This document shows positions 1-10,086 of a stretch of 64,000 nt of DNA, in pieces. Position 1 is the stretch's first letter. Every line of letters starts with the position of its first letter. The notes below the pieces were generated by a model, which saw only the letters and a list, made by a program, of their open reading frames with translations, did no database searches and was not told where the DNA came from. The translations under genes were made by a program, and so were the position numbers. The DNA comes from Methylomonas rhizoryzae (GTDB lineage Bacteria > Pseudomonadota > Gammaproteobacteria > Methylococcales > Methylomonadaceae), in assembly GCF_008632455.1 (NCBI RefSeq), contig NZ_CP043929.1, positions 3,224,001 through 3,288,000 on the forward strand, given 5' to 3'.

Positions 1-993
1 TTCCGCGAAACTTCGAGCGCGTTGGCGCGGGAATTCGAAAGCTACGTCGAGCGAGAGTTTTCTCAGCTGGCAGAGCAAGCGGACAGCCTGCAATCCCGAT
101 TCGTATCGCAAAGTCTGATTTTGTTAAGCCTCTCGGCGGCATGCATGCTGGCTCTGTTGGCCATGATGCTGACGCCGTTGCGGCAGTTGGATTCCGCAAT
201 CAACCGTTTGGCTTCAGGACTTTTGAAAACGCCCATCACTATTGACGGTCCCCCGGATTTAAAGGCTTTAGGTCAGCAGTTGGAATGGCTACGCAATTAT
301 TTGTTCGAGTTACAGCGTTCCAAACAATTACTGATGAGTAATTTCGCTTACGAAATCGAGGGATCGTTGGACGACTTGCGTACCGGATTGGACTTGTTGT
401 CGCCCGGATTGGATAAAGCCCAGCAAGAAATCTTGCAGCCTTTGCTGACGCACGTGGAACGCATAGAGCATATCCGCGCCGCATTTTTGCGCTTTGGCGA
501 CATCAGCACCGCCTCCCCCTCGCAGGCAAAAGAGCCGGTCGACCTGCCCCATCTATTGGATACCGTGCTTTCCTACTTGCAGCCGGAAATCATCACCAAG
601 GCCCTATCGGTCAAATTGCAATTACAACCCGCGCAAATCCTCGGTTTTTCAGCACAATTGCGCGCCGTGCTCGCGCAACTTTTGAGCAACGCCATCCAAC
701 ATTCGCCGCAACACAGCGAAATTGCCGTCAGCTTGACGATTTCCGGACAAGACATCGAATTGACCATCGCTGACGAAGGACCGGGAATTCCCGAAGAAGA
801 ACGCGCAAGCATTTTCGAACCGTTCAGATCGACAACCAATCACGACAATTCCGGCATAAACCGACTAGGATTAGGGTTGTGCCTGGCCAAACAATTCATT
901 CTCAACCATCAAGGCACAATAGAATTTATAGATCCGAAACCACCTAAACACGGTGCCTGCGTTTACGTCAAGCTACCGTTAACCATTTTTTAA
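1..993 (+). CDS. Sensor kinase-like protein lacking the phospho-acceptor His (5' partial)
   Basis: The reading frame is open from the first base, so the true start lies upstream; the first start-like codon in view, TTG at 22, is probably internal. Visible parts are one membrane segment (about residues 38-58), a HAMP-like linker, a dimerisation helix and a complete-looking ATPase domain with N box (LLSNAIQHS), G1 (DEGPGIP), F box (FEPF) and G2 (GLGLCLAKQ). In the H box, where kinases have SHELRTPL, this protein reads AYEIEGSL; the His position is Tyr (codon 349-351). Self-phosphorylation on His therefore looks impossible, while ATP binding may persist. It lies 23 bp before a lipoprotein gene and in line with an intact kinase and regulator, resembling the QseE-QseG order. 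Inference: a pseudokinase partner or allosteric sensor. Confidence 0.85.
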   Translation, partial: FRETSSALAREFESYVEREFSQLAEQADSLQSRFVSQSLILLSLSAACMLALLAMMLTPLRQLDSAINRLASGLLKTPITIDGPPDLKALGQQLEWLRNYLFELQRSKQLLMSNFAYEIEGSLDDLRTGLDLLSPGLDKAQQEILQPLLTHVERIEHIRAAFLRFGDISTASPSQAKEPVDLPHLLDTVLSYLQPEIITKALSVKLQLQPAQILGFSAQLRAVLAQLLSNAIQHSPQHSEIAVSLTISGQDIELTIADEGPGIPEEERASIFEPFRSTTNHDNSGINRLGLGLCLAKQFILNHQGTIEFIDPKPPKHGACVYVKLPLTIF

Positions 994-1016
994 CTCAAAT
1001 ACGACAGTCCACCCGC

Positions 1017-1589
1017 ATGATTAGGTTAACTTCTCCGCTTACCTTTGCCATACCGCTAATCCTGCTCGGCGGCTGTGCTCATTTTCAATCGGACCCGGAG
1101 CCCCCGCCGCAGCCGTGCGCACCGCAGCCGAAACCGGTCTCGGAACTCGAAAACTTGCTGACTTTTGCTTTCGACATGGCCAACATGTCCGAAACAGCCC
1201 GCTCGGAGGCCTGTTCCGCATTGCTCAAACGCCAACAAATCGCCGAAACCACCACAAATCTGTTACAGCTAGCGGTCGGCCGCCAATTGTCCGGCGCTTG
1301 CGGAGACATAGAGCAGATTTTGAGCAAACTCAATGAAATACCCCCGGAACAACTCGGAGACGAACCGTTACGCTTATTTGTCGGTTTCCAAAAAGCCACG
1401 TTAACCAGTAAAGGCCAGCTGTCCAAAAAAATTGGCAAACTGGAGCGCAAGCAAAAAAAATATCAATCGGCACTGGAAAGCAAGGACGCCAACGCAACCA
1501 AAGCCAATGAAGCCCGGTTGTTACGGGAGAAGTTGGAAGCTATCCGCAGTATGGAAAAACAACTGGACGAAAGCGGCGGCGACAAATAA
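1017..1589 (+). CDS. Lipoprotein of two-component locus, QseG-like by position
   Basis: A 190-residue protein with a lipoprotein signal: a hydrophobic stretch ends in LLGGC, giving a predicted lipidated Cys near residue 20. A Pro-rich linker follows (about residues 26-42). The C-terminal third (about 130-185) is Lys/Glu-rich and probably a coiled coil. It sits between two sensor-kinase genes, 5 bp before the second, so the three are almost certainly co-transcribed. E. coli QseG is also an outer-membrane lipoprotein encoded beside a kinase and needed for its signalling. The similarity here is in size, architecture and position rather than clear sequence identity, so the QseG comparison is inference. 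Confidence 0.75.
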   Translation: MIRLTSPLTFAIPLILLGGCAHFQSDPEPPPQPCAPQPKPVSELENLLTFAFDMANMSETARSEACSALLKRQQIAETTTNLLQLAVGRQLSGACGDIEQILSKLNEIPPEQLGDEPLRLFVGFQKATLTSKGQLSKKIGKLERKQKKYQSALESKDANATKANEARLLREKLEAIRSMEKQLDESGGDK

Positions 1590-1594
1590 CGGCG

Positions 1595-3181
1595 ATGTTT
1601 AGATTTCGTTTGTCGGCAGTCATCGCGGTTTCGGTGTGCTTCGTGTTAACGTTGGGAGCCGCCTTGTATTGGGAATCCAACCAAGTGGCGATTTATTTCG
1701 AGCGTAGCCAAACCGCCCATCAAACCTTCGCGCTGTATCAACGCCTGTCTCACGAGGCGTTTCGCCACTTCAAACAACAAATCAATCGCTTAAGCAACAA
1801 TTCGCCGACCTCCGAAACCAAATTGAAAAACTCCGAACAACGCCTGTTAAACGCGTTGCAAGCGGTACAAGACACGGTGATGCAAAACGCTTCGGCTACC
1901 GGCATAGTGCAGAGCTGGGACGATAAACTGACGGATCTGGATAGGCTGGCGCGCTTCAAGGTGTTTTTGGAAACCAATCGCTACCAATTCGAAACCATTC
2001 TGCACTTGCGCAAAGAAGGCAAACCCGAACAAGCTAGCCAAGCCCTGGCGCATTTTTCGGAAAACGAAATCGACGGCGTCTTTCAACCCTTAATCGATAC
2101 CGCTATCGAATCCGAACGCCTGAAAGCTCAACAAGCCAGCGACGACATGGAGCGTCTGATCAACAACGCCAGGACCATAGCCGTTTCGGCCGCGGGTCTG
2201 GCTGCCCTATTCGGTTTAATAGCCGGATTTATATTGCTACGTAGCGTGCGTAAACCGTTAGAAGCGCTGATGGCAGGTACCGACGAAATCGCTTCAGGCA
2301 ACCTGAGTTATCGCATCGCCCTGCACAGCCGCAACGAATTCGGCTATTTGGCCAAGCATTTCAATCAAATGGCCGGCGAATTGGAGCAACAGCAAGAACG
2401 GGTCCGGCAAGACCGCTCCTTATTGGAAAAACGCATCGCCGAACGCACCGCCGACCTGCGCAAGGTCAACGAAGAGCTGAAACGCTTGGACAAAGCCAGA
2501 CGGGAATTCTTTGCCGACATCAGCCACGAATTGCGTACCCCGATCACCGTGATCCGCGGGGAAGCCGAAGTTGCGTTACGCGGATCGAACCTCGGCATTC
2601 CCGATTACCAAGACGCATTGCAGCGCATCGTCGACTTGTCCGCGCAATTGAGCACTTATGTGGGCGATTTGATGTTTATGATCCGCACCGACAACACCCA
2701 ACCCCAGTTCGACTGGGAACCGATAGACCTGCGCGAGCTGGTCGGCAGTGCAGCCGAAGACCTAAAAGTCATCGCCTCGGAATACGCGCAGTCCTTGGCT
2801 TTGCAACTCCCGGACCAGCCGATCAAAGTACGCGGCGATAAACAACGCTTGCGCCAAGTCTTGTTCATTCTGGGCGATAACGCCTGCCGTTACTCCCCTA
2901 AGCAGGGCCACATCTCTTTGAGCGTAACGTCGAATCCATCCCAAGCCTTGATCAGCATCGCCGATCAAGGCATAGGTATAGCCGAGGACGATTTACCGCA
3001 AATTTTCGACCGCCATTTTAGGGGCAAGAACGCAAAACGTTCGCGGGAAGACGGCTCCGGCTTAGGCCTGCCCATGGCTAAATCCATTATCAAAGCGCAC
3101 GGCGGCGATATTGCGGTGCGTAGCGTCGAAGGCCGAGGATCGACCTTTACCATCAACCTGCCGCTTAACGGCGCAACCTAA
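1595..3181 (+). CDS. Sensor histidine kinase with periplasmic helical domain and HAMP
   Basis: A 528-residue inner-membrane kinase. Membrane segments at about 8-28 and 197-217 flank a mostly helical periplasmic region like the four-helix sensor bundle. A HAMP domain follows (starting at RSVRKPLEAL), then a coiled coil, the H box FADISHELRTPITVI with His311, and the ATPase domain (N box GDNACRYSP, G1 ADQGIGIAEDD, G2 GSGLGLPMAK). All catalytic boxes are intact, unlike the kinase-like gene two places upstream. It starts 5 bp after the lipoprotein gene and is followed 28 bp later by an OmpR-type regulator, its likely phosphotransfer partner. The signal sensed is not evident. Confidence 0.93.
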   Translation: MFRFRLSAVIAVSVCFVLTLGAALYWESNQVAIYFERSQTAHQTFALYQRLSHEAFRHFKQQINRLSNNSPTSETKLKNSEQRLLNALQAVQDTVMQNASATGIVQSWDDKLTDLDRLARFKVFLETNRYQFETILHLRKEGKPEQASQALAHFSENEIDGVFQPLIDTAIESERLKAQQASDDMERLINNARTIAVSAAGLAALFGLIAGFILLRSVRKPLEALMAGTDEIASGNLSYRIALHSRNEFGYLAKHFNQMAGELEQQQERVRQDRSLLEKRIAERTADLRKVNEELKRLDKARREFFADISHELRTPITVIRGEAEVALRGSNLGIPDYQDALQRIVDLSAQLSTYVGDLMFMIRTDNTQPQFDWEPIDLRELVGSAAEDLKVIASEYAQSLALQLPDQPIKVRGDKQRLRQVLFILGDNACRYSPKQGHISLSVTSNPSQALISIADQGIGIAEDDLPQIFDRHFRGKNAKRSREDGSGLGLPMAKSIIKAHGGDIAVRSVEGRGSTFTINLPLNGAT

Positions 3182-3209
3182 CTCATCAAACAGACCGGAC
3201 AGCAAAACT

Positions 3210-3920
3210 ATGTCAATCACTGCTTACGATACGCAGCTCATGCGCATTCTCATGGTAGAGGACGATAGCCGAATATCGGATTTCGTCATGCGCGGCCTCA
3301 AGGCCGAAGGTTACACGGTAGAGGTTTGCAACCGGGGCTCTTCGGCGCTGCCGCTGGCCCTGTCCGGAGAATTCCGGTTGCTGATCCTGGACTTGGGCCT
3401 GCCCGACATCGACGGCCGCACGCTGTGCGGCCAACTGCGCGAACAAGGCTCGCAAATCCCCATTCTGATGTTGACGGCTAGAGACGAAGTCGCGGACAAA
3501 GTATCCGGTTTACGTGCCGGAGCCGACGATTATTTGACCAAACCCTTCGCATTCGAAGAATTGTTGGCCAGAGTGCAGGCCTTGATGCGCCGGCGCCGGG
3601 ACGAATTCAAACTGGCACAAACCGAACTGACGATAGCCGATTTGACCTTGAACCGGGAAACCCACATCGTCAGCCGCGCCGGCATCCCGATAGAATTAAC
3701 CCCGAAAGAATTCGCGATGCTGGAATGTTTTATGTGCATGCCGGGAAAAGTACTCAGCCGCACCCGCATTTTGGAACAAGTCTGGGGCTACAGCGCAGAC
3801 CCGTTGACCAACGTGGTCGACGTCTACATCCGCCAATTGCGGCGCAAGATAGACGATAATTTCGAACCCAAACTGCTCAAAACCATACGCGGCTACGGCT
3901 ACAAAATGGATGCATCCTAA
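3210..3920 (+). CDS. OmpR/PhoB-family response regulator
   Basis: A 236-residue regulator with an N-terminal receiver (acidic pair in MVEDD, phospho-acceptor Asp in LILDLGLPD, conserved Lys in LTKPF) and a C-terminal winged helix ending in VDVYIRQLRRKID and GYGYKM. The frame stays open back to an ATG at 3111, but that lies inside the upstream kinase gene. The ATG at 3210 is outside it; another ATG at 3240, giving the family-typical MRILMVEDD, is equally possible. It is the output of the two-component locus and probably acts as a transcription factor; its targets are unknown. Confidence 0.9.
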   Translation: MSITAYDTQLMRILMVEDDSRISDFVMRGLKAEGYTVEVCNRGSSALPLALSGEFRLLILDLGLPDIDGRTLCGQLREQGSQIPILMLTARDEVADKVSGLRAGADDYLTKPFAFEELLARVQALMRRRRDEFKLAQTELTIADLTLNRETHIVSRAGIPIELTPKEFAMLECFMCMPGKVLSRTRILEQVWGYSADPLTNVVDVYIRQLRRKIDDNFEPKLLKTIRGYGYKMDAS

Positions 3921-4001
3921 ACCATCCGCCGCCAGCGTTCCTCCGTTTCCAGCCGCCGGAGCACAGCGGCTAGCCTAATTTTCCAAGGCTAAAACCTAAA
4001 A

Positions 4002-4020
4002 GCTTGGTAGCATGCCAAGC
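4002..4020. other. Short hairpin in the 123 bp spacer before tamA
   Basis: GCTTGG and CCAAGC pair across a 7-base loop. No T-run follows on the plus strand, so it is a weak terminator candidate for the two-component operon. Confidence 0.3.
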
Positions 4021-4043
4021 GTCCTTCTGACACCGATTGGGTC

Positions 4044-5801
4044 ATGGAAACCGACAGCAAACCCAAGACACGCCGCCAACATTTAGGCCGCCGCAACACC
4101 GTCAAGCTGTTAGCCTTACTGTGTCTGCCGGCTTGGGCTCAGGCCGACGTCGAAATCGACGGCCTGAGCGGCGAAGTCCGGAACAATGTGGAATTGACCC
4201 TGAGTGTGGCCGACGAAAACTGCGAATCGCCCGAATGGAAAATCCGCGATTTGTACGCACAAGCCGACCAAGAGATCGATCAGGCCATGCGGGCGTTCGG
4301 TTACTACCACAGCCAACTGGCAAAGCAACTGCGATTCGGCGACGGCTGTTGGCAAGCGCACTTCGTGATCGCTCCCGGCCCGAGAACGTCGATCGCGGAA
4401 ATCAATGTGGAGATACGCGGCGAAGCCGCTGAAGACCCGGCGTTCGTCAAACTGCGCGAACAACTGCTGCAGCAGCGCAATCAGGCGCTCAACCACGCCG
4501 ATTACGAGTCGATGAAGCGCAAGATAAACGCACTGGCGGCCGAACAAGGCTATCTGCAAGCCAAATTTCTAACCCATCGCTTGCATATCGACAAGCAACA
4601 ACACAGTGCCTCGATCGATTTGGTATTCGACAGCGGCCCGCGCAACCGTTTCGGCGTTTTGAGCATAGATCAAGACGTTCTCGATCCTGCGTTGGTCGAG
4701 CGTTTCGTCAGCTTCAAAAGCGGTGATTACTACAGCGCCAAACAACTCGCGCAAACCCATGCCGCCCTGACCTCCAGCCCATACTTTCAGCGGGTCGACT
4801 TACAACCTGATTTGGATAACATTCAGGATCTGCAAGTACCGGTAACCTTGACACTGCATCCCCGCAAAACCCACCACTATACCGTGGGGATAGGCTACGA
4901 CACGGACAAAGGTCCGTTACTCGGCGGCGGCTACCAAAACCGGCGCTTGAACCGCGACGGGCATGTGTTGAACGCCGACCTGGACGTCTCGCCGGTGCTG
5001 GCCACCGCCACGCTGGAATACACCGTGCCGCTGCAAAAACCGGCCAGCGATTATTTCAGCTTCGGCGGCGGCATCAAACGCGAAGACACCGACAGCTACC
5101 AGTCGCTGTCCGGCAAACTGTCGGCCCGCGTTAAAAAGTCCCTGGATAGCGGCTGGAAGCAGACTTTGTTCCTGGATTCGGTCTACGAAAGCTACAAAAC
5201 CGACGGCGACGACGATAGCACCTTACTACTGCTGCCGGGCGGCAGTTGGTTACGTTCGGTTTCCGACGATCCGGTGCGCCCCCGCCAAGGCTATCGCATA
5301 GAGTTCAACGTCATCGGCAGCGCACAAAATCCGTTGTCGGACATCAATTTAGCGCAAGCCCATTTCGCGGCGGTTTGGCAGCATCCCATGCCGTGGCGCA
5401 GCCGTTTGCTCGTGCGCGCCGAGCAAGGCGCTACCCTAGTCGACGATTTCAGCAAACTACCGACCACCTACCGCTTTTACGCCGGCGGCATGAACAGCAT
5501 ACGCGGTTATTCCTACAAAGAACTCGGCCCGACCGACGCCGCCGGCAACGTCATCGGCGGTCGCTTTGTGAGCGTACTCAGCCTGGAATACGAACAAGGC
5601 CTGTTCGACGATTGGGGCATTGCCGCTTTCATCGACAGCGGCAATGCCTACGAACCGGACGACATCCGGATTAAAACCGGCGCCGGCCTGGGCTTGCGCT
5701 GGTATTCGCCATTCGGCCTGGTACGCTTTGACCTAGCGACACCTATCGGTCAACCAGACGGCGGCATACAATTTCATTTCGCCGCCGGCACGCGTTTATG
5801 A
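4044..5801 (+). CDS. tamA: TamA, Omp85-family outer-membrane translocation/assembly subunit
   Basis: A 585-residue Omp85 protein. An N-terminal signal peptide with cleavage after AWAQA (about residue 34) is followed by POTRA-type repeats (about 35-275) and a 16-strand-type barrel to the C-terminus. The barrel carries the conserved loop signature GGMNSIRGYSYKE (RGY motif) and ends in a short aromatic/hydrophobic strand. TamA works with the inner-membrane-anchored TamB to help insert outer-membrane proteins and, in current models, move phospholipid. The next gene is tamB and starts inside the last codons of this one (ATGA overlap at 5798-5801), so the two are translationally coupled as usual for this pair. 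Confidence 0.95.
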   Translation: METDSKPKTRRQHLGRRNTVKLLALLCLPAWAQADVEIDGLSGEVRNNVELTLSVADENCESPEWKIRDLYAQADQEIDQAMRAFGYYHSQLAKQLRFGDGCWQAHFVIAPGPRTSIAEINVEIRGEAAEDPAFVKLREQLLQQRNQALNHADYESMKRKINALAAEQGYLQAKFLTHRLHIDKQQHSASIDLVFDSGPRNRFGVLSIDQDVLDPALVERFVSFKSGDYYSAKQLAQTHAALTSSPYFQRVDLQPDLDNIQDLQVPVTLTLHPRKTHHYTVGIGYDTDKGPLLGGGYQNRRLNRDGHVLNADLDVSPVLATATLEYTVPLQKPASDYFSFGGGIKREDTDSYQSLSGKLSARVKKSLDSGWKQTLFLDSVYESYKTDGDDDSTLLLLPGGSWLRSVSDDPVRPRQGYRIEFNVIGSAQNPLSDINLAQAHFAAVWQHPMPWRSRLLVRAEQGATLVDDFSKLPTTYRFYAGGMNSIRGYSYKELGPTDAAGNVIGGRFVSVLSLEYEQGLFDDWGIAAFIDSGNAYEPDDIRIKTGAGLGLRWYSPFGLVRFDLATPIGQPDGGIQFHFAAGTRL

Positions 5802-8800
5802 AAAAATTGCTTTGGTTAACGCTGACTATCCTGATACTGGCGCCGCCCGCCGTCTTATACGGCTTGCTGAGCAGCGAAGCCGGCAGCAACTGGCTACTGC
5901 GCCGGGTACTTCAGACCATACCGGCCGACAGCGGCTTCGTTTCCATGCAAGGCAATTTGCTTGACACCATCAGATTGAATGCTTTCGCATACCGAACCGC
6001 CGGCGAAACCGTCCGCATCGATCAGCTCACATTTTGCTGGTATCCCAGGCAATTATCGGCCGGCCGCCTGCACATCGCCGAACTTTCCGCACGCGGCGTT
6101 TCGATAGAGCGGAAACCTAACCCAACACCGCCGGATTCCTCAACCCGGTTCGATCGGAATCGCTCCTTCGCCCTGCCTATCGCTATAAAAATCGACGCAT
6201 TATCGATAACCGACTTGCAGTATCGTAGCGGCGATAGCCAATTCGAATTGCCGGAGTTAAAAATTTCCGCACACACCGTGCAAAACCGCCTGCATCTGGA
6301 GCATTTGGCCGTTTCCGGCCTGCGTGCCGGGATTACTGCAAGCGGGGAACTGCAACTGGGCCAAGGTTTCCCGTTCCGACTCGGCATCGACTGGCGTTAC
6401 GACGACCCAAAACAAGGCCGCTTTTCCGGCGCCGGCCGACTCGACGGTTCCATCGAGCTGATCAATGTGCATAGTCGGACGGCCGGCCCGTTCGTTTCCT
6501 CGCTGCACGCGCAAGTGTCCGACCTGCTGAACCGCCCCCGGATTCAAGCCGAACTCGATTGGCAACAGCTGCGTTGGCCGTTTACCGAAGCATCCGGCCA
6601 ATTGCTTAGCGAACAAGGCCGCATCGGCTTCTCCGGTTACCCGGACGATTACCGGCTGGAGTTGAACGCTGAGGTACACCGCACCGGTCTGCCGAAATTT
6701 CAAGCCCGTCTGAACGCCAACGGCAGCCAAAGCGGGTTACAGCTGCAAACCTTGAGTATCCGCTCGCCGGCCGGCGGCTTGGAGGCTAGCGGTCGAATCG
6801 ATTGGCGGCAAGGCCTTGCGTTTTTGCTGGACGGCGAAGGCCGCGATTTCAACCCCGGTCTATTCGACCCACGATTGCCCGGGCAATTGAACTTCAGCGC
6901 GCATCTGCAAGGCACTATACGAGACAACAGCCGCCGGCTGACGGCCGAATTAAAATCCTTACAAGGCCGGCTACGCGATTATCCTGTCGCCGCTTCCGGC
7001 AAACTGGATTTACAAAACGACGCGCTGGCCGTCGCACAATTCGACCTGAGCAGCGGCAAAAACCGGATCCGCGCCGACGGCAACCTGGACCGGCAACACT
7101 CGCAATTGCGACTCGACGTCAACGCCTCTGACCTGGCCGGATTATGGCCGGGTCTGCGCGGCCGGGCTTCCGGGCAAGCCCGGCTGAGCGGCGACTGGCA
7201 AAACCCGGCGCTAACCCTGCAAACGCAAGCCGAACACATCGCTTATCAAGCCAATAAGGTGGACAAACTGGATGTAAACATCGATTACGCCCCGGACGGC
7301 AAACGCTTATCCCATGCCCGCGCTGCCGCTGCCGGCATCGTTTCCGGCGCACACGCCGTCAAACAGCTAAACCTGGAAGCCGAAGGCTCGCAGAAACAAC
7401 ACCGTATCCACGCCGAGGCCGCCAGCCCGGCGGCCACGTTGGCATTAACTCTAGCCGGCGGCTTAAACCAAGAGCGCTGGCAGGGTCAGATAACCCATCT
7501 GCAGATCTCCGCCGTCGATTTCGGTCGCTGGCACCTCAAACAAGCTGTAAAATTAGCCGTCTCGGCCCGGGCCGCTGCCACCGAACCCCTATGCCTACAG
7601 CAAGGCAATGCCGCACTGTGCCTGAGCGGCAAATACCGGGAAAACCACGGCAGCGAGTTCACCGGCGACGCCACCGCGTTACCCTTAGCATTATTACAAG
7701 CGTTTTTACCCGGGCGGTTGAGCATAGACGGCGAGTTAAACGCCCACGCAACATTGCAACACAAGCGGCAAAAATTCAGCGGACAAATCCGGGCCGGATT
7801 AACCGATGGCACAGCGTTACGCGTGAAGGACGCCGAAACCGGAACGGAGTTTACCTTAAAGCGCGCCGAGTTTTGGGGAGACACGGACGGTCAACGCCTT
7901 AACGCCAATTTGGCCTTACACCTGAACAATAACGACAGCCTGCTTGCCCACGCCCTGATCGATCCGGACGACTGGCGGGCGGTAAGCGGCAACTTGCAAG
8001 CCTCGATTGCCGATATAAGCCCGTTCAACCCCTTTGTACCGCAACTAAGCCGGCTAGCCGGCAGAATCGATGCCGATCTGAGCGCCGATCCTCAATCCGG
8101 CACACCGAAGCTACAAGGCCAACTGCAACTGAGCCAAGCCTCGTTCGAACTTCCCGGTCTCGGCATTGCCCCGCACGATATACAGCTAAGCGTGACGCCC
8201 AGCGCCGATGATCCCGAGCGCTTTGCGCTTACCGGCAAGCTATCGTCCGGGCCCGGTCGCTTGAAGTTGGACGGCTGGGCCGACCTGACCGGCGAAGCGA
8301 ACCTGCACATCAAAGGGCAACAATTCGAAGCGGCTAAAATCCCGGAAGCGCAGATCGAACTGTCGCCAAATTTGACACTCGCCCGGGCACCCACCGGCGC
8401 TAAACTGGCCGGCACGCTCAGCCTGGACAAAGCCGTGTTAAGCCTGGCGGAAATACCGGAAAACGCCGTCGCCGTCAGCCAGGACGAAGTCATCGCCGGC
8501 GCCCCCGCTCCAACCGAGCCTGCGGCGGCTAGCGTCAATCTGGATACCGACCTGGAAGTTTTGTTGGGCAAGCAAAGCAGATTCAGCGGCCAAGGGTTAA
8601 GCACGGATTTGCACGGCCGGTTGGTCATCAGCAAAATCGCCGATAAAAACGGCGTGTACGGCACGGTGGAAATGAAAAACGGCCGCTACCGCAAATACGG
8701 CCAGGATTTGACGGTACGCACCGGCCGCTTTCTATTCAACGGCCCGGCGGACAATCCCTGGCTGGACCTCGAAGCCACCCGCTTATCCAAAAGCCGGGAG

Positions 8801-9232
8801 GTGACCGCGGTGCTGAGTTTGACCGGCCCGCTGAATTCGCCCAAAACCAAGGTTTATGCGGAACCTGCCTTGCCGGAAGCCGACGCCCTGGCCTATTTGA
8901 TCACCGGCTCGGCCTTGGACCAAGTCGGCAAAAGCGACGGCAACCTGATCGCCAACGCCGCGCTGTCTTACGGCGTCGGCCAATTGTCCTGGCTGCCGGA
9001 AAAATTAGGTGTCGATACTTTCGACCTGCAACAAGGCAAAACGCTGCAAGACACCTTGGTCTCGGTCGGCCGCTATTTGACTCCGGATTTTTATATAGGC
9101 AGCAAAATCAACTTGTTCAGCCAACAAGCCAGCTTGATTTTGAAACATAAAATCGGCAAAAACTTCAGCGTGGAAACCCAAACCGGCAGCTCGCAACGGG
9201 TGAAATTCAATTGGGAAGTGGATACGAATTGA
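5798..9232 (+). CDS. tamB: TamB, periplasm-spanning translocation/assembly subunit
   Basis: A 1144-residue protein of the TamB (DUF490) family. It has one N-terminal membrane anchor (about residues 3-23), a very long repetitive beta-rich middle expected to form a hydrophobic groove across the periplasm, and the conserved C-terminal domain containing YGTVEMKNGRYRKYG, GRFLFNGPADNPWLDLEA and AYLITGSAL. Family members bridge the inner membrane to TamA. At 1144 residues it is slightly shorter than E. coli TamB (about 1260). Start at the overlapping ATGA with tamA. Nothing looks broken. Confidence 0.95.
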   Translation: MKKLLWLTLTILILAPPAVLYGLLSSEAGSNWLLRRVLQTIPADSGFVSMQGNLLDTIRLNAFAYRTAGETVRIDQLTFCWYPRQLSAGRLHIAELSARGVSIERKPNPTPPDSSTRFDRNRSFALPIAIKIDALSITDLQYRSGDSQFELPELKISAHTVQNRLHLEHLAVSGLRAGITASGELQLGQGFPFRLGIDWRYDDPKQGRFSGAGRLDGSIELINVHSRTAGPFVSSLHAQVSDLLNRPRIQAELDWQQLRWPFTEASGQLLSEQGRIGFSGYPDDYRLELNAEVHRTGLPKFQARLNANGSQSGLQLQTLSIRSPAGGLEASGRIDWRQGLAFLLDGEGRDFNPGLFDPRLPGQLNFSAHLQGTIRDNSRRLTAELKSLQGRLRDYPVAASGKLDLQNDALAVAQFDLSSGKNRIRADGNLDRQHSQLRLDVNASDLAGLWPGLRGRASGQARLSGDWQNPALTLQTQAEHIAYQANKVDKLDVNIDYAPDGKRLSHARAAAAGIVSGAHAVKQLNLEAEGSQKQHRIHAEAASPAATLALTLAGGLNQERWQGQITHLQISAVDFGRWHLKQAVKLAVSARAAATEPLCLQQGNAALCLSGKYRENHGSEFTGDATALPLALLQAFLPGRLSIDGELNAHATLQHKRQKFSGQIRAGLTDGTALRVKDAETGTEFTLKRAEFWGDTDGQRLNANLALHLNNNDSLLAHALIDPDDWRAVSGNLQASIADISPFNPFVPQLSRLAGRIDADLSADPQSGTPKLQGQLQLSQASFELPGLGIAPHDIQLSVTPSADDPERFALTGKLSSGPGRLKLDGWADLTGEANLHIKGQQFEAAKIPEAQIELSPNLTLARAPTGAKLAGTLSLDKAVLSLAEIPENAVAVSQDEVIAGAPAPTEPAAASVNLDTDLEVLLGKQSRFSGQGLSTDLHGRLVISKIADKNGVYGTVEMKNGRYRKYGQDLTVRTGRFLFNGPADNPWLDLEATRLSKSREVTAVLSLTGPLNSPKTKVYAEPALPEADALAYLITGSALDQVGKSDGNLIANAALSYGVGQLSWLPEKLGVDTFDLQQGKTLQDTLVSVGRYLTPDFYIGSKINLFSQQASLILKHKIGKNFSVETQTGSSQRVKFNWEVDTN

Positions 9233-9428
9233 GCGATTTAAAACTTATGGCCCTTTACAAATTATCAATCATGGTCTACCCGATCAGCTGAAATATGTCG
9301 GTTTTTTTAACACAAGTTAACAGCTTGACCACAAACCGGCAAACAAACTATTGAAATGATTATAACTATTAATATGGCACAATTAATGCTTATATTTTGA
9401 CATGGAAAACAATTTCGGGGGATATCAC

Positions 9429-10070
9429 ATGTTAAAAAAACTTTTTCTGACCGCATTGCTTGCGGTCCCGATAACAAGCCAATCGGCCACTTTCAATACC
9501 TGGACCACAAACGAAGGCGGAACCGGTAACTACATCTTAACGGTTACGGAACAAGCGACCGACGGCATATTCGATTTCAACTTGACGGTAAATCCTTGGA
9601 ACGCCGAAGCGTTGGGATTGTTTATCGATTTCGGCAACAACGACCTGGGCGCGACGACGCTGAGCAACGTTACCCCATCAGGACAAGTCAGCTTGTTCGC
9701 GACAGATACCAGCTCTGACAACTGCGGCTCAGGATGCAACCTGAACGGCTTGTTCGCGCCGGTATCGTCTCCGGACGGCGAATGGGAACTGGTTTTTCGC
9801 TTAGGCAGTCAAGGTTTCAATAACATCCAGACCTTTTCGTTCACCGTTGGTGGCTTAGCCGGACTGAACGATACCGATATTACCTTGGCAGCTATCCGCT
9901 CTCAGCAACTATGTTCCGGCACCGATACATTGCCCACTGGTAGCTGCGGAGGCAGCGACAAATCGTACGGCTATCCAACCTTCCCAGGGCCCACCGTCCC
10001 CGAGCCTGGTATTTTGGGCTTGATCGGCATTAGCGCGCTGGCTTTGCGTAAATTCGCAAAAAAACAGTAA
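9429..10070 (+). CDS. PEP-CTERM sorting-domain protein
   Basis: A secreted protein of 213 residues. The ATG at 9429 is preferred over one 27 bp upstream because a GGGGGA ribosome site lies 7 bases before it and it begins directly with the signal peptide (MLKKLFLTALLA, cleavage near SQSA). The middle is a beta-rich, low-Lys region with two close Cys in CGSGC. The C-terminus has the PEP-CTERM pattern: VPEPG, a hydrophobic helix and a basic tail ending RKFAKKQ. Such proteins are handled by an exosortase and anchored or released at the cell surface, often together with exopolysaccharide. No exosortase gene is in the window. The specific function is unknown. Confidence 0.88.
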   Translation: MLKKLFLTALLAVPITSQSATFNTWTTNEGGTGNYILTVTEQATDGIFDFNLTVNPWNAEALGLFIDFGNNDLGATTLSNVTPSGQVSLFATDTSSDNCGSGCNLNGLFAPVSSPDGEWELVFRLGSQGFNNIQTFSFTVGGLAGLNDTDITLAAIRSQQLCSGTDTLPTGSCGGSDKSYGYPTFPGPTVPEPGILGLIGISALALRKFAKKQ

Positions 10071-10086
10071 CTATTCGGTCATTCTC

